Counted from the first letter of the stretch, positions 1 through 12,121 are shown. The stretch: 64,000 nucleotides of DNA from Bryoerythrophyllum caledonicum (GCA_963971425.1 OZ020517.1:27236668-27300667), one strand, 5' to 3'. Notes: generated from the sequence alone by a model not told the origin. Translations and numbers: made by a program.

Positions 1-3000
1 GTGAAAATGAATTTTGGAGAATGTTTTAAATTTAGAAATTTGCCAAACTTCTATTTTTAGACATGAATAATTATTTGGCACAAGATTACCAAATGCAACC
101 CTTAGGTAGTTTCTTTTACCCTAGATGGATATTTTTACCAACTATGTCTACTATGGTCTGCCTCTTTGAGTGATATAGATAGTAGTGCTCTTAGTAAAAA
201 TCTTCATCAAAAGTAAAACAAACTAAAGCACTACCAAATTGTATAGTGTGGATACAGTAAATGTCATTTTCAGTGTAGTGTAGAAGGGGTTCAAATGCAC
301 CAAAGAATAACATCAAAAAAATGACCTTGTACACCTAAAAATTCAAATATTTTTGTGTTTTAATTTGATGTAGTTACATCCCTTTTTCAATAGTGATTCA
401 ATTTACAAGATTTTCCATGTAAAATATTGCATATGCGGGAATTTTAAGAAAAGAACAACAATTATATTCCAATGTAATTGGTACTCTTGATTTGTACTTT
501 CATTCCAAAGAGATCATTCTGATTTGTAGTTTTGATCCAAAAGAGATCATTTTGATGTCCTCTTAGCATGAACTTAAGGAAATGTTAAGCTCTTGTTTGA
601 ATGATGGAAGGTGACTATCAAAATGATGCAATATGACTTTTTCATCTCAAATAGTCTCATGTCAATTTTTCATGCTTCATGCTATGCATTTAGAACTTTA
701 ACCTTTCATGGCATATACACCTTTTAAAAGCCAATATTTTACTTTTGAAAATCCTTTTACAAAAATGATTGTAGAGGAAAAAGGAATATTAGGGTTTTGA
801 CAAGAGGAGGAGAAGAACTTTGGTCCTTGAAGGGGGCCGACATAAATAAAGTGTCTCTTTGTTTCACCACTAAATCTATGTCCACCGGACATAGGTTTAG
901 TAGTGTGGAACTCCTCCCCCCTCTCAAGCGTAGACAAAGGGGTTTTGACACAGGTAATTGCCAAGGATAAGAGAGCATGTTATAATAAAAATTGTCAGCA
1001 TGGAAATGCTATAATGAAAATGATTTGCAAAGACAATAAATATTACAATAATCGCAATGGCATTTGTCATTGACATCATAATAAGTATTCTAAAGCTTAA
1101 ATCCATCTTGATTTTAAATTAGCTATAAGAATTGATATGTAAAAAAAATAAATGTAAGAATTGGTATTAAATTATGTAAATTATTTTTCTTTATCCTTAG
1201 TGCATGAGAGACTCATATATGGTCTTTGGATGTGTTAAATCTCATTTTGCATAAAATCCGTAAGGAACCATTGGATGTTATGCAAATTTTCTCTAAGGTT
1301 TAGGGCGTGGATCTAGTTAATTGTTTTGTAATCTCAAATACTAAAATAAGTCATTATGTTTCCATCAAAATTAGTTTAAACAAAATAAATTAGCACAAAT
1401 CTTGGTCTTACATGAACATGCTCCGCGCACTAAAGGGTGAAGAAATAATTTGAAATTAAAGATAGGATTTTAAATTAATGCATGAAAGATGAATGCAATT
1501 GTCACTTGCAACATATATTTAATTTTTGAGATATGCTTGGGGTTTTCTTGTTTTACTTCCTTCCTCTTTGCTTGGTTGATAATATTTCTTCCCCCACCCA
1601 TTATCTTTGTTCTGGCCTTTTCCTATGGCTCTTGTTGTATTTGGGCTCTTTGCCCCTCACGCTTCTTTGTTCCTCCATTTCTTAGAATTTATCCGGAATG
1701 GGGTCTTGTCAGCATAAATTCAATTGATGACACTGCAATCAAGCTACTGTACACGGAACCATGACAAGATATGAATCTCTCTAGCACACAGATGGTGTGA
1801 TGTTGGTGGGCCAAGCTTTTGGAAGGAATACGCAACCTTTGCCTGAAAACCATTCTTTTGTACTGGAAAGCCATGACCTACTGAAGGTCAGGGTCCATAT
1901 TCAGCGAAACTGCCATTGCCAGCCTGAAAAGACCTCCATGACTTTGCAAAGTTGTGCCATAAAAACCCTAAATCACACTAAATGGAATGATTGAAATATA
2001 CCTCATATCCTAAATTATATTAAATCACTTATTGAAGAAACTAATGTATCACTCAAGAAACTTGAAAATATAAAACTCAAACCCTAGTTCTCCAAACAAC
2101 ATACCTAAGCACAAAAGATGAGCTCAAAGGATCAATCTCTACGGAATGGAAACCATGAAAGAAAATGATATATTCAATAGTAGTGTCAGATGGGCACAAA
2201 GGATAGCACTTGAGAACACTTGGGGAGGTACATAAACAAACCCTACAGGTGCTCACACACACAAGCTTCCAAAGAGTCAATACCCGTCACGGGTATTCCG
2301 TTGAGAAATGTGTCGCGGAAATACCCGTCACTGGTATTTTGTGGAGAATTGTGTCACGACGGGCAGGAGGAGCGCACGGGCCAGGGCACATGTTGGGAAG
2401 GAGGGGGGGTGCCAAAGGGTTGGAGTTTCACCACCTGGCTGGCTGGGGGGGATGATTCATCCCACGGACAACTGCCCCCTCATCCCACGAGAGGGAATGA
2501 GGGGTCACCTTCATCCCACGAGGGGGAACGAGGGGTCAGTTCGCCCTGGGCCTTCCGGAAGGATTTTTGAGGAAACTCTACTGTTAAAAACTTACATGAA
2601 GTAAGTTCATGCAAAACCATTCACCTCTGGAGTCCATGCTTGCCATGTAAGATTCCAAGTATGATTTTATTCTTTGAATGAATAGGGACCTTGACCCTGT
2701 ACGTGAACCCACAAAGGAGGTCACCAATGAAAAAAACCACTCCATTTCTTGGTCTCATGCCAAAGTTGTTTTCGAGTGTGAACAGGCCCTTGCCCATATA
2801 TCCAGCCAATGTGCATTATTACTGTATGTGCCATCAGTTGATTGATTCTCTAGTGTAGAAAATTAGTAGCAAGGAATCCCTGAAAAATAAAGCTTTCTGT
2901 ACTGCCTCTCCATTAACTCCTAAAGGCCCAAGGCATTATAGAGGATTCTCTACTCCCTTTATTATAATTTGTCAAGATGAACTTTTAGATAATGTAACAG

Positions 3001-3886
3001 TAGGATCTTCTTCTAAGCTCGTATGAGATGATGTGGTTAAAATTTTGTGAATGTTGACCATTGAGATTGAATGATAATTATAGTGAAAGTGAAAACTTTT
3101 GTACCCTGTACGTACACTTCGGCCTTTAGGGGTTATGATAATAAGAAATGTATTGCACCATCTTGAAGAAGGAACTTCCAATGTGGATAGCCATACCTGT
3201 TCCATGCATGTCCTATGGCAAACAACTCTACCATCCTCGTAAAAAAGGAAGGAATAATACCAACATCCTCTTAATTTACTCATTGTAGGACTCAATAGTA
3301 CAATGTTTTGAGGCGGGCAACAATGAAGGAAAGTTTTTGGCAACCCTCATTGGTTTTACATAAAAATGTATAATAATCAAAGATTTCAATTTTTTCAATT
3401 TTCCTCTAAGTAGAAGAAGGCATGATGAATTCATCCATCATTTGAATTTTATATTCAATTATTATGTATTAAATAAAAAATAAAATTTCTATGCTGAAAA
3501 ATGACTCCATTCTATAGCCCTAGTCATTGCATAACCTTTTTCCTTACAATATATCCCTCCATTACTTGTGAGTTTTGGCATGCAATGACCCAACAAAACA
3601 TAAAATATAGTTCAATAAAATTTATGCAACGTGTAGTGGAACAGTATGGCCTTATTTTGAGTCAAAGTGCTCTGACCCTTTCCATGGAGGGTATAAAAAT
3701 CTATATTGCATCCTTCAAAAGCATGTATCTTGCACTCGACGTGGTCAATTTTTTAAGTACCTTCTTCTCGTAGTAAACTTTAAGATTGTCCAATTGATTA
3801 GTCTAATAATATCTCATCTTAAAGAAGAAATCTTAATGTGGTATTAGTCAAACAAAGTCACGGTTATTTAGGGGTTAACCCTTAAC
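1..3886. other. gene-free AT-rich region
   Basis: I recognise no gene here. The reading frames are short and show no family motif. Visible structure is a right-end fragment of the CACTAAA small-TIR family near 115-275, a GC-rich patch at 2280-2560 with a repeated 'atacccgtca' motif and two 'catcccacgag' blocks, and a short TTAA-element end (TTTAGGGG followed by TTAA) at about 3860-3878, just left of the first complete TTAA element. Confidence 0.6.
115..275 (-). mobile_element. fragment of CACTAAA-end small TIR element
   Basis: The interior (actatgtctact, ctttgagtgatatagat, tcttcatcaaaagtaaaa) matches the copies at 6324-6537 and 13166-13381. The right end keeps a TTTTCAGTGTAG-type terminus, but the left terminus cannot be seen, so this is a truncated or eroded copy. 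Confidence 0.5.
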
Positions 3887-6121
3887 CCCTAAATTTATGT
3901 GACAATTTCACACCAAAAACACTTCAAAAGTGTTGGTTTTAGTGCGATGAGTAAGGAAGAAATGGAAAACTCATATTCCTATTTTGAACCATAGGATCTC
4001 AATTGAAACTTATTAAATAACATACTCACAAAGTTTCATAAACTTTTACCGCACGGATTGTAAGATTATAGTGTTGGAAGTAGAGAAAAGGGCTCATTCT
4101 CTTTGCTACGTTTAGTAGATCAACAGACTTTGACTTCACTTGGTGTCAGATGTTTGCACTACACAAGGTCTAAATTAATTTCTATCATGTTAAGGATGAT
4201 ACTAGTTCCTTGAATACCAATTTTTAGAGGTAGAAGAGGAGTGTAGCATATTCAAAAAATTGTGCAAGTTGTGTAGGTTCAATAATTGTCAATTCACGTT
4301 ATGTTTTTTTGTGAACTAAATATGTTTTAGATTGATAATCCGAACGGTCAATGTGAAGGTTCACACGACATATTGTTGTGAAAGTCAAAGTCAAAGTGAA
4401 AAGTGAAAAGTGAAAAATTAAAGATCTCTAGGTTTAATGTGGAAATGAAGAAGTTTTTTGATACTGTGTCCATGAATGTGTCACAATTGTAGAGTTTTTC
4501 TAAAAGTAAAAAATATTTCACCTTGAATCTTAGGGTCTTATGGTAGTAATTGGAACCACATGCACATGGTGACTTGGCTTGCGAAAGGTGTGGAGGAACC
4601 ACCGGTCAACCTTTTGGGAACTTGGGGTACTATGGGGAGCTTTAGCTTGCATGGGGTAGGACCCAAGAGCATTGATTGTTGTGCATCTCATTGGTGCAAA
4701 AAATAAGGGAGTATGAAATTTTTGGACGTCTATTCTCGTGCATTTAAAAGTTTCGTCCTATTTGGCAGCATATTCCTGTTGGCTTTCCTCTTTGGGGTGC
4801 ACTTTCAGGAAAACTCAAATGTGTAAAAATGTTTGACTTGGTTCAACATGCTATTTTTCACTAAATACAAGAACTTTTTTTGACAATATGAAAGGAAATA
4901 ATACTATTCTCCAGTGTTGAAAATCTCACATTCAATAGAATGTCCTAGCAAAAAAATTTGGAGGTGCCCAACGTGCCCGCTCTTCCCATTTGAACTTTAA
5001 AACCCTATTACTTTTTCAATAAATTTCTTATTTAACCCCTAAGGTACCAAGTGTCAAAAATGGGCTTTTTGAAAGTTCGTTCGGGTTCCTATGGTGTCAA
5101 TTTCCAACATTCTTCTTTGAAATTTTTACTATAGAAAGACATTACCAAGACCTTAGTGGGAAAACAACTTTTTCCTAAATTGGACATTTGATGAAAAAGT
5201 TATAGGGTTTTGAATATTAAATGGGGAGGGCGGGCACCTCGGGCACCTCCAAAACTTTTGATAGGACACTCTATTGAAAGTGAGATTTTCAGTACTCCCA
5301 AGTAATATTATTTCCCTTCATGTTGTCAAAAAAAAAGTTCTTGTCTTTAGTGAAATATAGCATACCAGCCCAAGTCAAACATTTTCACACATTGTCACTC
5401 ATTGTCGGGCAAGGTACCAAAAAAACTTCTTCTTTTCCACATAAAACCTAGAGATCTTCATAATTTTCACTTTTTATTTTTGCCACAACAATATGTAATG
5501 TAAACCTTCGTATTAACCATTCGGATTATCAATCGAAAACATATTAAGTTCAAAAAAATTACAATGTGAATTAACAAATTTTGAGTCTCCACTCCTTGCA
5601 CACTTGTTTTGAATATGCTACACCCCGTCTCTACCTCTAAAAATTGGTTTGTAAGGAGCTTACATCATGCTTAACAAGATGGTAATAGATTTAGACCTTG
5701 TGTAGTGAAATTTTTTGACACCAAGTGAAGTCAAAGTCTGCTGATCCACTAAACGCAGGGAAGAAAATGAATCATTTGCTAGACTTCAAACACTATAATC
5801 TTTCAATCCGTGCGGTCAAAGTTTATGAAATTTTGAATATGTATTACTTAATAAGCCTTTATTGAGATCCTACGGTCAAAGCTAAAAATCAAAGTTTTTG
5901 TTACCCTCTTTATTCATTGCATTAGAATCCATTTAGTTTGAAGTGTTTTTGGTGTAAAACTGTCACGGTACCTTAGGGGTTAAAAAAAATGAACTCACAT
6001 AAAGCTTTTAGTAATGTTCATTTTCAATACAAATTTCAAAGAAAAATGCTATAAATTGACACCACATGAACGTGCCCAAATCTTTTAGAGTCTTCCAAGG
6101 GGGCTTTTGGAAATTTAGGGG
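3887..6121 (-). mobile_element. TTAA-flanked TIR element, copy A (older, interrupted)
   Basis: The element starts CCCCTAAATTTATGTGAC and ends AAATTTAGGGG, with TTAA on both sides (3883-3886 and 6122-6125). Its interior matches the minus orientation of the family seen at 56071-57014. Two interruptions are visible. One is a roughly 330-bp unrelated stretch at about 4480-4810. The other is a whole second copy of the same family at 5036-5979, after which the missing tail of copy A resumes at 5984. No transposase frame is present, so it is non-autonomous. Family: a DNA transposon with a TTAA target, piggyBac- or Kolobok-like by target site only. Confidence 0.8.
5036..5979 (+). mobile_element. TTAA-flanked TIR element, copy B, nested in copy A
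   Basis: Complete 944-bp copy. The left end is CCCCTAAGGTACCAAGTGTC and the right end GTCACGGTACCTTAGGGG, so the outer 14 or so bases are inverted repeats. The flanking TTAA duplicates (5032-5035, 5980-5983) interrupt copy A in a way that restores copy A when removed. It is very similar to the copies at 39549, 56071 and 61306, which implies fairly recent amplification. No coding capacity. Confidence 0.88.
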
Positions 6122-6323
6122 TTAAAAATCACAATATATGGTATTGTATTTGAACATGATAAGGTTCAAATATTGAAATGACCTGCAAATGAAATATGTT
6201 AGTTGAATTCTTCAATTTAAAGGTTTATGTCTTGTTAAACTCTAATATTTTTTGGGTATTTTACAGAGTAAAATATGTGGTAACTCTAGGTCCTTTAAGG
6301 GTTAAATGAAGGAGTTAAAAATA

Positions 6324-6537
6324 CTCCAAAAATGATTTTTAGTGTATCCACAACTAATTGATAACAATGAAAACTTATAAGCGTTACAAGTTTTTACTCT
6401 TGATGAGTGTTTTTACTAACTATGTCTACAATAATCCGCCTCTTTGAGTAGTATAGATATTTGTGCTCTTGATAAACATCTTAAGGAGAGGTAAAAAAAC
6501 TCATGTAGTGTGGATATGCTAAACATCAATTTTAGTG
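6324..6537 (+). mobile_element. small CACTAAA-end TIR element
   Basis: A 214-bp element with degenerate inverted ends (left TACTCCAAAAATGATTTTTAGTG, right AACATCAATTTTAGTGTA) and TA on both sides. The interior (ctttgagtagtatagat, gctcttgataaacatctt) is shared with 13166-13381 and 115-275. Too short to code for anything. Confidence 0.6.
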
Positions 6538-6952
6538 TAGTATGATCCCCAGTTTCCAAAATTATGCAGTCATGTTTATGCCGCTGGATGATTTTCATTT
6601 GTTTTAACAATATACAAGCAGTCAAATTTTCCAAGAGGTGAAACCGTGCCTCCCTAACAGTAAAACAGTTTTTTTTTCATGGATATGCTGGGTCATTGAA
6701 TTTTCCCATCTCAATGGAACCAAAAACTCCATTCCACATTTAAAATGGTGGACAGAAAAGAACCTTTGCAAGAAAAATGGAAGCCGAAATCAAGGAGAAG
6801 GGAGGGAAACCCAGTCAGATCCACAATGGCCAGCACATGCCCCCACATAAAACAAAGATCTTAAATAGATGAGAGGAAAACCAATATTATTTAGAATCGT
6901 TCTTCACCGAGAAAAATGATTTCCTGTTTTTTTAATATATTTTTGGCAGGCT

Positions 6953-7720
6953 ACCCCTTAAAATCCTTGATAATTTCACACCAAATACACTGCTGATTCT
7001 AGTGCAATGAGTAAGGAATGAAACAAAAACTTTGATTTCTAGTTTTAACATCATGATCATTTTTCTTTGTTAACTATGACTGTAAGGATTGAAAGATTAT
7101 AGTGTTTGAAGAAGATAAATCTATGCATTTTCTTCCTTGCGTTGAGTGGATTATTAGACTTTGACTTCACTTGGTGTCAAAGTTTTGGAGTGTACTCCAA
7201 ACAATTGTGCAAGGAGTGGAGGTTCAATAATTGTCACTTCACAATTTTTCTCGTATGAATGTAACATGTTTTTGAATGATAATCCGAGTAGTCAATAAGA
7301 AGGTTTATACCACATACTGTTGTGGAAAAAATAAAAAGTAAAAAAGAATGAAGATTTCTAAGTTTTATGTGGAAAAGAAGAATGCCTGACAATGTGTGAA
7401 AAATGCTATTTTTCACTAAAGACAAGATTTCTTTTGGTGATAGTATGAAAGGATGAAACATATTACTTGCTAGTATTGAAGATCTCCCATCTGATAAATG
7501 TACCAATAAAAGTTTTTGGAGCTGCCCGACGTACCTACTCTCTTTACAATGGCATAACTTTTATTCCATAGGTCCGATGAGCATGAAAATTGTATCATCA
7601 ATTACCTCTTGTGTTCTAGCATCTTTGTACAAAATTTTAAGCACTGCAAATATAATGTACAACCATAGGAACTTGCCCAAGCTTTCCAAACGCCCGCCTC
7701 AAGACTTTTATCATTTAGGG
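6953..7720 (-). mobile_element. diverged TTAA-family TIR element, copy D
   Basis: The block shares the family's interior landmarks in order: ttcacaccaaatacac, ttgaaagattatagtgtttgaag, actttgacttcacttggtgtc, gtgcaaggagtggaggttcaa, and ccataggaacttgcccaagc near its end. The ends are eroded (CCCCTTAAAATCC on the left, CATTTAGGG on the right) and TTAA flanks are not preserved, so this is an old copy. Confidence 0.65.
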
Positions 7721-7737
7721 CTATGGTACTCTTGGAT

Positions 7738-8301
7738 GGATCTCTATATTGGAGTCGCACAAGCCATTTCAAGAGGGGGTGGGGTAAAACCTCGCTCCTA
7801 TTTTTTTGTTTTTGGATGTGAAACTATATATAACGTATGGGGCTCTTCATAAATTTTTTGGAGCCGCAGGTCCCAAATTTGCCAAATCGTTTATTTCTAA
7901 AAAAAGAAGCTGGACCCCTAAAATGAGGGCGCGGATAGGACGTCCCCCACGCTCGGACTTACCCGAGGTGGGCCCCGTCTTAATTGCATGGGTTCATTTT
8001 TCTGGCCCTCCCATTTTGGGGGGGTCAGAGGCTTTTTTTGGCTTTTTTTTACTAAATTGGAGCCTACGGCCCCAATTTAGTCTACAGGTCCTCCTTTGGC
8101 TAAATTTAGGCCCCCATTCAAAAACAAAATAGGGGCCAGGTTTTGGCCCCACCACCTCATCCCCCACCCGGTAAGTCCAAGCGTGGGGGATGTCCTGTCA
8201 AATCGTAAAATGAGAGGGCCAGATAAATGAGAGGGTGCCATAAAGGCGAGGGCCCACCTCCCCGAAATGGCTCGTGCTACTCCAATACTGTATAGAGATC
8301 C
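7738..8301. mobile_element. MULE-like TIR element (outer)
   Basis: Inverted ends of about 40 bp: GGATCTCTATATTGGAGTCG on the left and, reverse-complemented from the right, GGATCTCTATACAGTATTGG followed by AGTAGCACGAGCCATTTC. It is flanked by 9-bp direct repeats, CTCTTGGAT (7729-7737) and CTCTCGGAT (8302-8310), with 8 of 9 identical. A 9-bp duplication with long inverted ends is typical of Mutator-like elements. It contains a younger related element at 7928-8205. Confidence 0.7.
7928..8205. mobile_element. MULE-like TIR element nested in the outer one
   Basis: A 278-bp element with a perfect 9-bp target duplication TAAAATGAG (7919-7927 and 8206-8214). Inverted ends include CCCCCACGCTCGGACTTACC on the left and its near-complement GGTAAGTCCAAGCGTGGGGG on the right. 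The interior (gaggtgggccccgtcttaat, catttttctgg) is shared in opposite orientation with 63001-63270. The reading frame across it is not a gene. Confidence 0.8.
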
Positions 8302-8529
8302 CTCTCGGATTATTTTTTACCATTCGGTTAAACGTTCGCCCAGGAAAAGAGGGGAACCAAAGATGGATGTATTCAAGCGTATTTTATTAGTAAGCAAATA
8401 TCCAGGGCACCCATAAAAAGGGAACCCATAAAAAGTGAACCCAATAAAATGACACACAGGCGGACAGGAGATCAATGTAAGCAGGTGGGGCTGCATGTCT
8501 TTCTGCAATCAACTTTGTTTGATTTGTTG

Positions 8530-8632
8530 CCAAAGAAAAAGAAAAAGGAAAAAGGAAAAACAAAAAAACAAAAAAACAAAACAAACAAAGAAAGGAAGAA
8601 AGAAAAGAAAAGAAAGAAAAGAAAAGAAAAGA
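8530..8632 (+). repeat. purine-rich low-complexity tract (AAAAG/AAAAC type)
   Basis: A run of A-rich units such as aaaag, aaaac and gaaag, almost without pyrimidines other than occasional C. Lysine-rich (forward) and phenylalanine-rich (reverse) frames through it are composition artefacts. Confidence 0.85.
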
Positions 8633-8899
8633 ATGTACTGTACGCAGGTGGGGGCTCTTTTGGTGTCATCTGGCATTCGGTTCCTGCGCCCACTACAATA
8701 CTGTATGACAAAGTGGTCCAAACAGTCCAACTAGCCTTTTCTTAGCTCAAAATAGCAACCAATCCAAACCAAACTCGTAAACTACTCATAAATTTGCCGA
8801 GGAAAAGTTAAAAAAGTAAACAAACTACTCATTAAAAACCAATGAATAGTAACTCATGGTTCCTCCTTCGCCCCAACACTAGTAGCCTAGGCTTCCTAT

Positions 8900-10446
8900 C
8901 ACTAGCCTACATCTCGAGGGTGGGGGCGGAATGGACGGACCGCGCGACGCCCCCTCCCCCGCGCCATTCTTTCCCCGCCCCCAATCCCGCCTCCCGGAGT
9001 GAGATCTGCCCCTGGCGTAGATGAAGGGATGGGGCGGGATTGGGACGCGCGGGGGAACCGCGCGTTTGGGGGAGCGAGTCGTCGTCGTGCATGATCGAAG
9101 CGGCGACGGGGATCTTTTCGCTAGAGAGGGAGGAGGAAGTGTTTGCAGTCTCTGAAACTCCAGTTCTGTTTCGTGACTTCGCTTCTCAGCCTCCTGCGGA
9201 GCTTCACGTTTTGCATCTCTGTGAGTGTCGTCGTTGTTGTTGCTGGGGTTGTTATCAAGCTTGCTTTGAGATTTTCATTTGGCGTGGACGAGGAGAATGT
9301 GATTTCGCGAACGCTGCTTCGGGATCTCTTACAGGTGAGATTATTTGTCCTTGTGGTTCCGGCCGGCCGTCGTAGTGTTTGAGTGTTTTTCGGTTCGTGC
9401 GTGGATCTTGTTTACGTTCTTCGCAGTATCGTGCGGGGATTCGAGGTTTTTCTGTCTCAGGTGTGTACGGAAGTGGTTATGGGCACAGTCATCGAGGTTC
9501 GCAGTGTAGGTGTTGGTTTCTTGGCCGGGGTAGCGAGTTCGTTTAGTTTGCAGCGCCGTGTTTGTGTGCTTAGGCACGGGAGTCTCTCACTAGAAGCATC
9601 GGAGCAGAATCGGTTAATTCGGTGAGGAGTACGCGCTAGAAAAATCTTCCTCCTTGTTTGCCAAGTTACTGGAAAGTGTGTAGGCCCGGGTCTGCGCTGT
9701 TGGCATTTCCCGGTGTTTTAATTTTTTTGGAAATAAAAAATGTTTCAGTGTACATGATTTTTATTTTATCAGTCATTATTCTATGATGTTTTGGTTACTT
9801 CAGGATGTGATATTTCAGGCTATGTTGTATCTTTAGGCCTCGTGGTGTTTGGGTCTGAAGCCAATATCCTTATAAATCATAGTGGACATACGGTGCCATT
9901 ATCACTCTTGGGATTGTAGAGCTTGGACATTGTCTGTGTATGTGTACTACTTGTGTAAGTTAGAATACCTTGGAGGCATGTTTCTTGGTTTGTCTATTGC
10001 CCTTGTGTACTTATCTCATGGCTTTTAACATGTCTGACATCAACGATGCATGTTTGCAGGCCACTGAAGGGGGAACTATTTTACTCTTGCTGGAACCGTC
10101 TTGGGCGTTTAAGCCGCCCCAGAGTACTGGCGCAAGAGAAGAGTGGGTTGAACTCGAGTGTTCTGGCCTAACATGGTCGTGAAAGTGGCGGCTTTCACCT
10201 TAGCCGTCTACGATACTCCGCCATTGGCTACCTTTCTCTTCCACTGTGGGTTGATTCGAGACTTAGCCGAAGTTGTGACTTAGCCGAAGTTGTGACATAG
10301 CTGAAGTTGTGACATAGCCGAAGTTGTGACATAGTCGAAGTTGTGAAATCCGTTTGACATCATTCGTTCCGTTTTCTTTGATTCTTCGTGTAGTGAAACT
10401 CTCGAGGTGTTCCAATTCTTGATAGTGTCCACATCTACGAGTCACC
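8900..10446 (+). promoter_or_regulatory. GC-rich promoter and probable 5' leader of the AP2-like gene
   Basis: GC content rises sharply from about 8920 to 9620 (runs such as cgcgcgacgccccctccccc) against an AT-rich background, as at a plant promoter and transcription start. A good donor (TTACAG then GTGAGA) lies at about 9333 and a candidate acceptor (TTTGCAG) at about 10059, so a 5' untranslated intron is likely. The leader carries a tandem repeat at 10260-10346. The transcription start is inferred from composition only. Confidence 0.45.
10260..10346 (+). repeat. five tandem 17-bp repeats in the 5' leader
   Basis: The unit is close to TAGCCGAAGTTGTGACA, repeated about five times with single-base changes, and ends about 100 bp before the chosen start codon of the AP2-like gene. 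It lies in the probable 5' untranslated region. Confidence 0.8.
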
Positions 10447-12121
10447 ATGCCTGAAGTATTGTTGAACCGCAACTCCAAGATATGTGATCGCCTTGAGAGG
10501 ACTTGGTGTGAGGACTGTGCTAGGATCGGCAGCACAGACTGTATCGACCATGGTGGGCGTCTATCAGAAGACACAAGTGTGCTTGGGAAGCGGCTGGGGC
10601 AAGATGTCTTCGGGGACTTCCGTCGAGATCAGGAGTTGGGGGGCTTTTTGGATAAGAGCTCCATGAAGCCTCAGACCAAACGTGCCAACGCGGCCCCTTT
10701 CAATCCCTTCACCTCCGACAGAGGCAGCTTTGACAGGAGCAGCTTTGACAGGAGCAGCTTTGACAGGAGCAGCTTTGATAGGAGCACCTTTGATAGGAGC
10801 ACCTTTCTCAGAATACCTACTCCAGAGTTGGTAGTGTCCTCAAGCAGGCCTGCATCGTCCAGCGTTGGTTCGACTCCTCCTAATCTGGTTTCTCAAAGTA
10901 GGCTAGAGCCTCCGAACTTTGCGATTTCGTCGCCGAAGAAGTTTGCGATCAAGCCAATTCCATCTTTGCCAACTCCGATCAAGCCAACTGCATCTGTGCC
11001 TGCGAGTGCCCCAGCAGTGGCAACTCACAACACCGAAGCTGTGGCGCGTAGTAACCCAAGCACACCTAGCGACCTTACTAGGTAATTCCATCGCTTATTT
11101 CACGCAAACTATCGCTTGTGTTTTCGATTCTGTTTGTTCTTGCTAATATATTTTAGCTGAAGCGTTAAGTAGTTGTAATTCGTCAATTTTCTTGAAGTGG
11201 CTACGGATCATGTTGCGGTTCTTGTAGTTGATCTGACTTGGTATTATTTCGTGGATTTGCAGAGAGCAAGGACCGACTGATCCAGATGCCGATGAAAACA
11301 GTTGCAAGGAGGGTGGAGTACGGTTTCGGGAGAATCTGGGGAAATACGTGGTGGAGTACAGGCCGCCTCGTTTCAAGTGGAAGCTGTGGATGGGCACTTA
11401 CGCTACCTTAGAAGAAGGACGGCGAGCCTGCGATTGTGCTAGGTTTTATGCCGGCCAAGACAAGGGTGGGTTTTACTGCAAAGACTCTCCTGCTTTGTTC
11501 GAGGACCTGGGCCCTCTCAACCGTCCTTTCTCCATGGTCAGCAAGGACTTTAAAGATAAGGCTTTCAACGTTGAGCTCAAGAAACGTGCCAAGCAGGTCA
11601 TCAGAAAAGATCTGGACGCGCAAAGAGGCAAGCAGTCAGTTGATGCAGTTACTCGTCCGACTGTAAAGAAGCCACTGCCCGAGGCCATCGTGCAGCAATT
11701 TCTCAGTGCAAGGACGAATGGACGCAGTGATCGTCTCCCTGCCTCCACACCAGATAGCCTACCCATGAGCCAAGAGAGCCAGCCCAACTCTGCTGTAGTG
11801 GACTCTGGGCCAGCCGACTCTCGGCATGAAGAGAACGAGCTTGCAGAATCCGCGCAACATGAAGTAGCAAGTGGAGCTCTGGAATCTCACTCAGATGTGG
11901 ACCACTATACAGATCTCGGCAACTTGTCAGAGACCTCTTCCTTCGACCTCCTCCCTCCCTCCTTCCTTTCTCCGTCTTCTGTCCTCGTCTCGAGCTTCAT
12001 GCTGAACCCGGATCATCACGACCTCCAAGGTTGCCTGCAGAGCTCCTTGGACTTTCCTGAAGATTTCGATGATTTCGAACTTCCGTATGTGAAGTTATGG
12101 AACCACGACGAACTCCCGTGA
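10447..12121 (+). CDS. AP2/ERF-like DNA-binding domain protein, 2 coding exons
   Basis: Probable nuclear transcription factor. Exons: 10447-11081 and 11263-12121 (donor AG/GTAATT, acceptor TTTGCAG), giving 497 residues with the frame preserved across the intron. Residues 93-121 hold a SFDRS repeat, followed by a Ser/Pro-rich linker. Residues about 230-290 match an AP2 domain: GKYVVEY, RPPRFKWKLWMGTYATLEEG and RRACDCARFYAG follow the WAEIR, LWLGTF and AARAYD.AA pattern of the family. The domain is divergent: the YRG element is VRFRENLG, and it continues past the usual end with FYCKDSPALF. The C-terminus is acidic and Ser-rich with FPEDFDDFELPY, which could be an activation region (inference). 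The ATG was chosen because it follows the repeat-bearing leader and opens the long frame. Binding specificity cannot be told. I am fairly sure of the gene and less sure of the subfamily. Confidence 0.8.
10735..10805 (+). repeat. 15-bp tandem repeat inside the AP2-like gene
   Basis: The unit AGCAGCTTTGACAGG recurs in frame about five times, encoding SSFDR/STFDR. Copy-number change would keep the reading frame, so this is a candidate length polymorphism. Confidence 0.85.

Noticed and set aside
2210-2604. Three overlapping forward frames in a GC-rich patch
   Set aside because: Gly/His/Pro-rich composition from short repeats; no splice context or conserved motif.
7806-8132. 108-residue forward frame
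   Set aside because: It runs across the borders of two nested MULE-like elements, has biased composition and no family motif.
8449-8745. Lys-rich forward and Phe-rich reverse frames
   Set aside because: Translation of a purine-rich low-complexity tract.
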